A stretch of 6,649 nucleotides of DNA from an uncultured Erysipelotrichaceae bacterium (GTDB lineage Bacteria; Bacillota_I; Bacilli_A; Erysipelotrichales; Erysipelotrichaceae), in the NCBI GenBank assembly GCA_902795905.1, contig CADBMY010000235.1:1-6649 (forward strand), given 5' to 3'. How positions within the stretch are numbered: the first letter of the stretch is position 1; each line of letters opens with the position of its first letter. Below the pieces are notes generated by a model. That model did not search any database, was not told the DNA's origin, and saw only the letters and a program-made list of their open reading frames with translations. Below are positions 1-4,360 of the stretch, piece after piece. The position numbers and the translations under genes are program-made.

Positions 1-488
1 GGATACTGAACCATCTCTTCATTCAGGTAGACATCCTTCCCGTCAATGATCAGGTACAGATCCAGTGCCAGTCCGGTATGATGTTCAGAATACCCGGGTA
101 CGGCAACGATCTTGGCGGCATAGTCTGCCCCGTATTCTTTCGTGAAGTTATCCATGATCGTCTGTTGCTGTTCAACACTGCGTCTGGCATTATCAAGATC
201 TACATGAATACCATCCTTCTCCAGATCTGCCCTGAGCTTTTCATAGGCCTCATACGCCGCGGTCTCGACCTCAACATCATCACCCATACTGTTGGTCATG
301 TGAACTGTCTCCAGCTTATCTTCCCAGTCATCCGGAAGCTTATGAAGTTTATTGACCAACACCATGTAATCAATGTCGGAAGTCTTCTCCGGTTCCGGTG
401 TATCTGCACCGGCGGAAGAACACGCACACAGACTGACCGCAAGACCGGCAGTCATCAGTAATTTCAATGTATCTCTTTTCAGTATCAT
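1..488 (-). CDS. VanY/DacB-type D-alanyl-D-alanine carboxypeptidase lipoprotein (3' end cut by window edge)
   Basis: The 162 visible residues open with a lipoprotein signal: K4-R5, a hydrophobic stretch at about 8-22, and a lipobox-like LCAC ending at Cys23, followed by an acidic, Thr/Pro-containing linker. The mature part carries family hallmarks of M15B peptidases: LVNKLHKLPDDW at 44-55, the R-S-x-x-x-Q element at 103-107, and PGYSEHHTGLALD at 131-143, which fits the SxHxxGxAxD zinc motif with His136 and Asp143 as ligands. Family members remove the terminal D-Ala from peptidoglycan stem peptides, here probably anchored outside the membrane. The last zinc His and catalytic Glu would lie beyond the left edge and cannot be checked. 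The start is supported by AGAGG seven bases upstream and by a promoter just before it. Whether it confers glycopeptide resistance or does ordinary wall trimming cannot be told; trimming is more likely with no van genes in view. Confidence 0.9.
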   Translation of the reverse strand, partial: MILKRDTLKLLMTAGLAVSLCACSSAGADTPEPEKTSDIDYMVLVNKLHKLPDDWEDKLETVHMTNSMGDDVEVETAAYEAYEKLRADLEKDGIHVDLDNARRSVEQQQTIMDNFTKEYGADYAAKIVAVPGYSEHHTGLALDLYLIIDGKDVYLNEEMVQY

Positions 489-521
489 TCTGTTACCTCT
501 CATTATCGTAAAATCATATCA

Positions 522-549
522 ATTATACGACTGTTATTCTTAGCGTCCA
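522..549 (-). promoter_or_regulatory. Promoter of the VanY-like gene
   Basis: On the minus strand there is a perfect TATAAT at 527-522. A TGGACG box (4 of 6 matches to TTGACA) lies at 549-544 with a 16-base spacer. Transcription would start near 515, giving a short leader of about 27 bases that contains the ribosome-binding site AGAGG at 500-496. Confidence 0.6.
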
Positions 550-691
550 TCCTTTCATCCCTCCCTGCGCCTGCAATCCCCATTCGCAGCAAATACCAGC
601 TGATCGGTTCAGGGTAACTCGCCCGATCACCTGACCCGCACAGATCAAATAATACGCAGGCAAAAGTGCCGGCATACTGTCCCCTGTGCTT

Positions 692-700
692 TGATATAAT
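692..700 (+). promoter_or_regulatory. Extended -10 promoter for the small hydrophobic peptide transcript
   Basis: TGATATAAT is a full TGnTATAAT extended -10 element. No good -35 box is visible at the usual distance, which is common for this promoter class. Transcription would start near 707 and run through the 32-residue peptide gene to the hairpin at 1088-1114. Confidence 0.55.
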
Positions 701-881
701 TACAGCGTCAGAGGCCGGTGATCGAGCTGACAGCAGTCATCAGCCTGATCCCGTCATTGATCCGCTTCGCCACGGCTGTGCTGATACTCAGACAACAGCG
801 GACGAAACATCTTCTTCTCTCCCTTCAAGGACGCTTAATCTTACATCTCTCCCAAATCATCATGAAAGGAACAGGAAACCC

Positions 882-980
882 ATGAACACGAACACCTTTT
901 TGCAAGTCATAATTCTGATCGTATCGATCGCTTCACTGGCTATGTCGATCATTAACTTCAATAGAACAAGAAAAATGTAA
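882..980 (+). CDS. 32-residue hydrophobic single-span peptide, type I toxin-like (putative holin-like toxin)
   Basis: The peptide has a short polar start (MNTNTF), one membrane span at about residues 6-24 and a basic tail (NFNRTRKM). This is the layout of short Firmicutes peptides often annotated as putative holin-like toxins, some of which are type I toxins held in check by an antisense RNA. An AGGAA site sits four bases before the ATG, and a second AAAGGA lies further up. The frame is open back to 666, but the upstream residues look like untranslated leader, so I place the start at 882. Support comes from the extended -10 promoter at 692 and the terminator at 1088. I see no clear antisense promoter on the other strand, so the toxin role is inference from size and layout. 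It could also be a harmless small membrane protein. Confidence 0.55.
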   Translation: MNTNTFLQVIILIVSIASLAMSIINFNRTRKM

Positions 981-984
981 CTAC

Positions 985-1099
985 CCTGCAGCACTCGCGG
1001 ATGAATTCAAATCAGCATGCCGGAAACTAGGCGCAACCAATCTGATGTCATCCGCAGGCAATGATCGAGACCATTGAAAAAGCCAAAGCCGAAGAATAA
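985..1099 (+). pseudogene. Frameshifted remnant of a ribbon-helix-helix (CopG/Arc-type) protein
   Basis: Read across three frames, this stretch gives a coherent ribbon-helix-helix fold. PAALADEFKSACRKLGAT (985-1038) corresponds to the end of the beta strand and helix A. SDVIRR (1041-1058) is the turn and start of helix B. MIETIEKAKAEE followed by TAA (1061-1099) is the rest of helix B and the end. One missing base near 1039-1040 and one near 1059-1060 would restore a single frame. The N-terminal strand is not readable and no start codon or ribosome-binding site is left, so this is a decayed gene rather than an expressed one. Such proteins are DNA-binding regulators, often antitoxins or plasmid control proteins. 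The family call rests on my reading of the pieced-together residues. Sequencing error is a less likely explanation, since two indels would be needed. Confidence 0.5.
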
Positions 1100-1114
1100 C
1101 TCTTCGGCCTTTTT
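1088..1114. terminator. Hairpin terminator shared by the two converging transcripts
   Basis: An 8-bp perfect stem (GCCGAAGA at 1088-1095 with TCTTCGGC at 1101-1108) has a 5-base loop and is followed on the plus strand by CTTTTT. This is a good intrinsic terminator for the small-peptide transcript. On the minus strand the same hairpin is followed by TTTGGCTTTTT, so it could also end the transcript of the repeat/immunity array, more weakly. Confidence 0.75.
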
Positions 1115-1128
1115 ACGATAACGGTTTA

Positions 1129-1164
1129 GTTTGACGACCTCCCGTATTCATACCCTCGTCAACC
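1129..1164. repeat. 36-bp direct repeat R1 with inverted-repeat ends
   Basis: The left arm is GTTTGACGA and the right arm is TCGTCAACC, which pair at 8 of 9 positions across an 18-base middle. R1 differs from R3 at three positions, all in the middle (a GTATTC core instead of GAATTC, plus changes beside it). It lies eight bases beyond the stop of the 78-residue gene and closes the array on its promoter-distal side. Confidence 0.85.
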
Positions 1165-1172
1165 TTATCAAA

Positions 1173-1409
1173 TCATTCTGGAACAGGTAAACGAAAATCT
1201 ATTAAACTTCCGTCTTTTTTTAGTATTGCTTTACAGACTCCATCAAAACCAGCAAGCATCTGTTCGCCATCATGGTTAACACACTCAACGATATACATTG
1301 CAGGACTATCATCATCTTCTGGAATTAGTTGAACATTGTCAAAAACCAGATTTTTCTCTGCTGCTAATCTCATTCCGATTTCAATAGCTTTTTTTTCGGT
1401 AATGCTCAT
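1173..1409 (-). CDS. 78-residue acidic protein, candidate immunity protein of a displaced toxin module
   Basis: I do not recognise the family. The protein is small, soluble and acidic. It has a helical, lysine-rich start (MSITEKKAIEIGMRLAAEKN), an acidic turn EDDDS at about 31-35, and predicted beta segments (MYIVECV; AILKKDGSLIDFRLP) ending in PVPE. No signal peptide or membrane span is seen. The start codon overlaps by ATGA the stop of the preceding toxin-like stump, and AGGA lies seven bases upstream. The immunity role is inferred from its size, its overlap with a toxin-like 3' end, and its place between two repeat copies alongside a similar module. The AT-rich composition with A- and T-runs differs from the neighbouring housekeeping genes, suggesting transfer. 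Confidence 0.75.
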   Translation of the reverse strand: MSITEKKAIEIGMRLAAEKNLVFDNVQLIPEDDDSPAMYIVECVNHDGEQMLAGFDGVCKAILKKDGSLIDFRLPVPE

Positions 1410-1462
1410 TTTTTCTTCCTCGCATCCTCAACAAACAGATCAATATTGTCAACTGGTTCCAG
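1406..1462 (-). pseudogene. 18-residue 3' stump of a toxin-like gene next to the 78-residue gene
   Basis: The frame reads LEPVDNIDLFVEDARKKK and then stops at TGA, overlapping the ATG of the downstream gene as ATGA. The frame continues back into repeat R2 (residues EFGRVVK) and meets a stop codon inside the repeat, so no start or gene body remains. Tight overlap with a small soluble gene is the usual order of toxin C-terminus followed by immunity protein. The stump is too short to name a toxin family. Confidence 0.5.
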
Positions 1463-1498
1463 TTTGACGACCCTCCCGAATTCCTACCTTCGTCAACC
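1462..1498. repeat. 37-bp direct repeat R2 with inverted-repeat ends
   Basis: The arms are identical to those of R1 and R3 (GTTTGACGA and TCGTCAACC). The 19-base middle has one extra C on the plus strand compared with the other copies. Its minus-strand upstream edge touches the stop codon of the zinc-ribbon gene with no spare base. Its downstream edge shares its last base with the first codon of the 18-residue stump. Confidence 0.88.
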
Positions 1499-1678
1499 CT
1501 ATTTCTTAGATCCATCAAAATGATCAAAGCTACCACAATCTTTACATGTAAAGGAAATACTTATCCTGTTTCCTGATTCGTATTCTTCTACTTTGATATT
1601 TTTGCTGCCGCAATCAGGACACACGCCACCTCTTTTGGTTTTGTAGTATTCTACCACATTGTTTTCCCATCTCTTCAT
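1499..1678 (-). CDS. 59-residue zinc-ribbon protein, candidate immunity protein of the HExxH toxin module
   Basis: The protein has two CxxC knuckles, CPDC at 20-23 and CKDC at 45-48, separated by a lysine/glutamate-rich beta segment (KNIKVEEYESGNRISISF). This is a classical zinc-ribbon layout, followed by GSFDHFDGSKK. The ATG overlaps the TGA of the metallopeptidase-like stump by four bases, so the two were translationally coupled. AGGA lies five bases upstream, inside the stump's last codons. The stop codon abuts repeat R2. An immunity role is inferred from this pairing. A stand-alone zinc-ribbon nucleic-acid-binding protein is the main alternative. Confidence 0.75.
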   Translation of the reverse strand: MKRWENNVVEYYKTKRGGVCPDCGSKNIKVEEYESGNRISISFTCKDCGSFDHFDGSKK

Positions 1679-1842
1679 AGTAATCCTGCCTTCTTTGCAT
1701 TAGCTATAAATTCATCTTCAGCCTTATGTGCTAAATCCTCAAAATAAGGTCTGTTTTCTTGAACATATTTCCCACCAAATTCACGATACTGTTTCACGTG
1801 TTCAAGTTCATGGACCAATGTCCTAACTAATTCTTCTCGTGA
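1675..1842 (-). pseudogene. 3' stump of an HExxH metallopeptidase-like toxin gene
   Basis: The 55 residues beginning SREELVRTLVHELEHVKQY contain HELEH, the zinc-binding and catalytic HExxH motif, at residues 11-15. A downstream KAEDEFIANA segment at 40-49 could supply the third zinc ligand (a Glu). Similar short HExxH ends occur at the C-termini of polymorphic toxins and Rhs-type proteins. The frame runs back into repeat R3 (EFGRSSN) and reaches a TGA there. It has no start codon, ribosome-binding site or N-terminal part, so it is a broken 3' end cut exactly at the repeat. It overlaps the zinc-ribbon gene by ATGA, as toxin and immunity genes often do. Because the HExxH segment is intact, the reading was probably lost recently. 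Confidence 0.65.
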
Positions 1843-1878
1843 GTTTGACGACCTCCCGAATTCCTCCCCTCGTCAACC
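1843..1878. repeat. 36-bp direct repeat R3 with inverted-repeat ends
   Basis: The arms are GTTTGACGA and TCGTCAACC, with the 18-base middle CCTCCCGAATTCCTCCCC. It matches R2 at 34 of 36 aligned positions apart from the single-base insertion. It starts about 10 bases downstream of a minus-strand extended -10 promoter and is thus the first element of the array in the direction of transcription. Confidence 0.88.
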
Positions 1879-1888
1879 TACCACACTT

Positions 1889-1897
1889 ATTATATCA
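1889..1897 (-). promoter_or_regulatory. Extended -10 promoter reading into the repeat/immunity array
   Basis: The minus strand reads TGATATAAT (TGnTATAAT), the same nine bases as the plus-strand promoter at 692-700. No good -35 box is present; that place is instead occupied by a short palindrome, AGTAT-TT-ATACT on the plus strand, at 1910-1921. Transcription would start at about 1882, just before R3, so the promoter could express both small genes. Confidence 0.5.
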
Positions 1898-1900
1898 TTT

Positions 1901-2080
1901 CTACTGATTAGTATTTATACTCTGAAAATGTCTGATATCCCTTTGCTTATGCCGTTTTCTGTATTTCTTTTCAGGTAGATCCGTATACTTGTGCATAGGT
2001 ATTTCTCTGTCTATTATGTTAAAAAACTGTGTATTTTCTCTGCTCTGCACCTTTAAAAACAGACATAAATTTATTATTAC
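1901..2080 (-). other. AT-rich stretch with a possible decayed reading frame
   Basis: The region between the array promoter and the flavodiiron gene terminator holds no convincing gene. One minus-strand frame is open over 1901-2080. Its last 31 codons, from an ATG at 1996, read MHKYTDLPEKKYRKRHKQ and on to a TAG at 1901, a strongly basic peptide. Residues before the ATG (QFFNIIDREIPM) also look protein-like, which suggests the 3' end of a lost gene rather than a small gene. No good ribosome-binding site precedes the ATG. I do not recognise the family. Confidence 0.3.
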
Positions 2081-2146
2081 TCACAGGATCCGGTCACTGA
2101 TTCTCTGTACTTCTGCCTTACTGCAGGACATGTTTTTCCCATAGTA

Positions 2147-2171
2147 AAGGCACGGTATTACTCCGTGCCTT
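2147..2171. terminator. Hairpin after the flavodiiron gene
   Basis: There is a 9-bp perfect stem, AAGGCACGG at 2147-2155 with CCGTGCCTT at 2163-2171, and a 7-base loop. It lies 12 bases beyond the flavodiiron stop codon. The minus-strand side is followed only by TACTAT rather than a long T-run, so termination may be incomplete. Confidence 0.6.
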
Positions 2172-2182
2172 GTGTATGTTTC

Positions 2183-3343
2183 TTACTTCAGCAGTGCGTC
2201 TGCCAGTTCATCAAGCTTGGCTGTGGATGCTTCATTCAGCGTGCTGCGGATCGTTACTACCGGTTCAAGAATATTCAGTCCCTTGCAGGGTTCCAGCAGT
2301 CCTTTCATGACCTTGGCTGCCATCGGTCCCCAGGTACCGTTCTCGATCAGACCTACCGTACGTTTCTGGTAGTTTCTGTGAACGAGCTGTTCGATCAGCT
2401 TGCGCATGACCGGGAAGCAGTCCGTATCATATGTGACAGAGGCCAATACAAGTCTGCTGAAACGGAAGGCATTCTCGATATTCTCATAGAAGTCCTCACG
2501 GGCAAGATCGGCGATCTTGATATTGGTCATTCCTCTTTCTTCCAGCTTCTGCTTGAGCAGATAGGCGGCTTTCTCCGTATTTCCGTATACAGATGCGTAG
2601 GCAATAAATACACCGTCATCTTCCGGTTCATAGGAGGACCATGTCTGGTAGAGACCGACACAGTGTCCGAGATCTTCGTTCAGCACCGGTCCGTGCAATG
2701 AGCAGATATGCTCAACATCCAGGTTGGCGAGCTTCTTCAGTACGTTCTGTACCTGCATACCGTACTTGCCGACGATACCGAAGTAGTATCTTCTGGCTTC
2801 GCAGTCCCATCCTTCGGGATCTTCGACATCGTTGGCACCGAACTTACCGAAGGCATCGGCACTGAAGAGCACCTTGTCTTTCTTATCATAGGACATGATT
2901 ACTTCCGGCCAGTGGACCATGGCGGCTGTATAGAAGACCAGCTCATGCTTGCCGAGGGAAAGCTCACTGCCCTCCTTGACGATCAGTTTCTCTGCTCCTG
3001 CGCATTCCGGGAAGAACTGCATGAACATGTTCCATGCCGGCTGGCTCATGACCAGCACTGTCTGCGGATATGCCTCAAGGAACATGCGTACACCGGCGGA
3101 ATGATCAGGCTCCATGTGATGCACGATCAGATATGAAGGTTCTCTGCCGTCCGCGATCTCCTTGACATTCTGCAGCCATTCAGCGACAAAGTGACTGTCT
3201 ACGGTATCCGTTACGGCGATCTTCTCATCCATGATCACATAGGAGTTATACGCCATGCCGAGCGGTACTTCATACTGTCCTTCAAACAGATCGATCTGAT
3301 GGTCATTTACACCTGCATAAATAATATCTTCTGTGATTTTCAT
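2183..3343 (-). CDS. fprA: Flavodiiron protein (FprA-type O2/NO reductase)
   Basis: The 386 residues match the usual two-domain length. The N-terminal metallo-beta-lactamase-like domain (about 1-240) carries the diiron ligands: HMEPDH at 76-81 (His76, Glu78, Asp80, His81), His144 in VHWPE, Asp163 in SADAFGKFG and His217 in SLHGP. The flavodoxin domain (about 244-386) has the FMN phosphate loop YASVYGNTEKAA at 249-260 and a flavin-contacting ENGTWGPMA segment at 334-342. No rubredoxin or flavin-reductase domain is fused, so it is the basic class. These cytoplasmic enzymes reduce O2 to water or NO to N2O using electrons usually brought by rubredoxin, protecting anaerobes from oxygen. The start is supported by AAAGGA five bases upstream. 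It has its own promoter, so it is probably not simply the last gene of the opp operon. Preference for O2 or NO cannot be read from the sequence. Confidence 0.95.
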   Translation of the reverse strand: MKITEDIIYAGVNDHQIDLFEGQYEVPLGMAYNSYVIMDEKIAVTDTVDSHFVAEWLQNVKEIADGREPSYLIVHHMEPDHSAGVRMFLEAYPQTVLVMSQPAWNMFMQFFPECAGAEKLIVKEGSELSLGKHELVFYTAAMVHWPEVIMSYDKKDKVLFSADAFGKFGANDVEDPEGWDCEARRYYFGIVGKYGMQVQNVLKKLANLDVEHICSLHGPVLNEDLGHCVGLYQTWSSYEPEDDGVFIAYASVYGNTEKAAYLLKQKLEERGMTNIKIADLAREDFYENIENAFRFSRLVLASVTYDTDCFPVMRKLIEQLVHRNYQKRTVGLIENGTWGPMAAKVMKGLLEPCKGLNILEPVVTIRSTLNEASTAKLDELADALLK

Positions 3344-3371
3344 AGTATTCCTTTCTGTCTGTTACTCATAA

Positions 3372-3400
3372 ATAGTATAAGACAAGACAATTCCAGTCAA
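3372..3400 (-). promoter_or_regulatory. Strong sigma-A-type promoter of the flavodiiron gene
   Basis: The minus strand has TTGACT (5 of 6) at 3400-3395 and TACTAT (5 of 6) at 3377-3372 with an optimal 17-base spacer. Transcription would start near 3365, leaving a leader of about 22 bases. It lies in the short gap after oppF, where I see no clear terminator. Confidence 0.75.
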
Positions 3401-3418
3401 TCGATGACCCTTACGGAA

Positions 3419-4360
3419 TCATTCTTCCCGGAAACATGCCCAGGCATGTCCGTCGGCATTCTCCTGCAGCTGCGGTTCCTGCTCGGCACATATCTTCTGT
3501 GTAAAGGGACAGCGCAGGCGGAAACGGCATCCTTCGGTTGGTTTCTCAAACGATACATTTTCCAGAACAACACTGTCTTCACGGATCTCAAGGGTGGGAA
3601 TGGCATTGATCAGAAGCTGTGTATAGGGATGCTTCGGCCGCTCGGTGATCTCTTTGACACTGCCGTATTCCACGATCTTGCCGAGATACATGACGATGAT
3701 GCGGTCGGAGATATTCCTGACCACAGAGAAGTCATGGGAGATAAACAGGTATGTCAGTCCTCTTTCTTCCCGCAGATCCTTCAGCAGGTTGATGATCTGT
3801 GCCTGATAGGATACATCCAGGGAAGATACCGGCTCATCACAGACGATGAATTCCGGATCCACAGCCAGGGCTCTGGCAATACCGATACGCTGCTGCTGAC
3901 CGCCCGAGAGTTCTCTGGCATACCGCACCGTCATATCCGGTGTAAAGCCTACTCTTGCCATCAGCTCCTGCAGGCGTTTCTCCTTTTCGGCACCGGTATA
4001 CCTGCCGCCGGCAATGATGCCTTCACCGATCAGGTCACTGACCTTCATCCGCGGATCCAGAGAACCTGAAGGATTCTGAAAGATGATCTGCATCTTCCGG
4101 CGCAGAGGTCTCATATTGGCATGGGTGATATTCTCCCCGTCATACCAGATCTCCCCTTCATCCGGTTCTGTTAAGCGCAGGACCAGACGTCCGAGGGTCG
4201 TCTTACCGCAGCCGGATTCACCAACCAGCCCCAGCGTCTCGCCTTTATATACCGTAAGATCGACACTGTCTACGGCCGTGACCGTGTGCCGGCGGGATCC
4301 GCTTCCCGATACGAAGCGTTTTGTCAGTCCTTTTGTGCGCAGGATGATCTCTTTACTCAT
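3419..4360 (-). CDS. oppF: Oligopeptide ABC importer ATPase OppF
   Basis: The 313 residues are a complete ABC ATPase of the Opp/Dpp class. Walker A GESGCGKT is at 47-54, the Q-loop glutamine at 95 (IIFQNP), the signature LSGGQQQR at 151-158, Walker B FIVCDEP at 171-177 with catalytic Glu176, and the switch His209 in ISHDFS. The C-terminal oligopeptide-transporter domain follows, with HPYTQ and Cys278, Cys284, Cys291 and Cys309. It pairs with OppD on the cytoplasmic face of OppB/OppC to power peptide uptake. A GTG at 4366 could extend the frame by two codons, but it touches the Shine-Dalgarno site. The ATG at 4360 sits six bases after AAGGAGG and is chosen. It overlaps the end of oppD by 8 bases (ATGAGTAA), consistent with translational coupling. 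DppF, serving dipeptides, cannot be excluded. Confidence 0.93.
   Translation of the reverse strand: MSKEIILRTKGLTKRFVSGSGSRRHTVTAVDSVDLTVYKGETLGLVGESGCGKTTLGRLVLRLTEPDEGEIWYDGENITHANMRPLRRKMQIIFQNPSGSLDPRMKVSDLIGEGIIAGGRYTGAEKEKRLQELMARVGFTPDMTVRYARELSGGQQQRIGIARALAVDPEFIVCDEPVSSLDVSYQAQIINLLKDLREERGLTYLFISHDFSVVRNISDRIIVMYLGKIVEYGSVKEITERPKHPYTQLLINAIPTLEIREDSVVLENVSFEKPTEGCRFRLRCPFTQKICAEQEPQLQENADGHAWACFREE

Larger units (their letters stand above)
489..881. other. Divergent intergenic region and leader without a convincing protein gene
   Basis: This stretch separates the minus-strand VanY-like gene from the plus-strand small-peptide gene. It holds a minus-strand promoter (522-549) and a plus-strand extended -10 promoter (692-700). 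The part after about 707 would be a leader of roughly 175 bases for the peptide at 882. The leader is pyrimidine-rich near its end and I recognise no riboswitch or known RNA fold in it. Frames open on either strand here lack a suitable start, a ribosome-binding site or recognisable protein character. Confidence 0.5.

Noticed and set aside
503..736. Minus-strand open frame upstream of the VanY-like gene
   Set aside because: It has no start near its upstream end, shows no recognisable protein character and crosses the VanY promoter. The only start with a good ribosome-binding site (ATG at 550) lies upstream of the predicted transcription start and gives 15 residues.
666..881. N-terminal extension of the small hydrophobic peptide to 104 residues
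   Set aside because: The -10 promoter lies downstream of this start, the extension has no protein-like pattern, and a good ribosome-binding site precedes the ATG at 882.
1129..1878. CRISPR array from regularly repeated 36-bp units
   Set aside because: The spacers are about 300-345 bases long and hold coding modules. There are only three copies, the repeats have variable middles, and no cas gene is near.
1129..1878. True integron attC sites flanking gene cassettes
   Set aside because: The arms GTTTGACGA and TCGTCAACC do not fit the RYYYAAC/GTTRRRY consensus, and no integrase gene is in the window. The cassette-like look is kept only as part of the finding.
1910..1921. Operator palindrome in the -35 position of the array promoter
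   Set aside because: The 5-bp arms are short and made only of A, T, G in an AT-rich stretch, so they could easily arise by chance; no regulator gene is nearby.
3344..3418. Terminator between oppF and the flavodiiron gene
   Set aside because: Only weak inverted matches (ATTCC with GGAAT, GTCA with TGAC) are present and no T-run follows; opp transcripts may simply read through.
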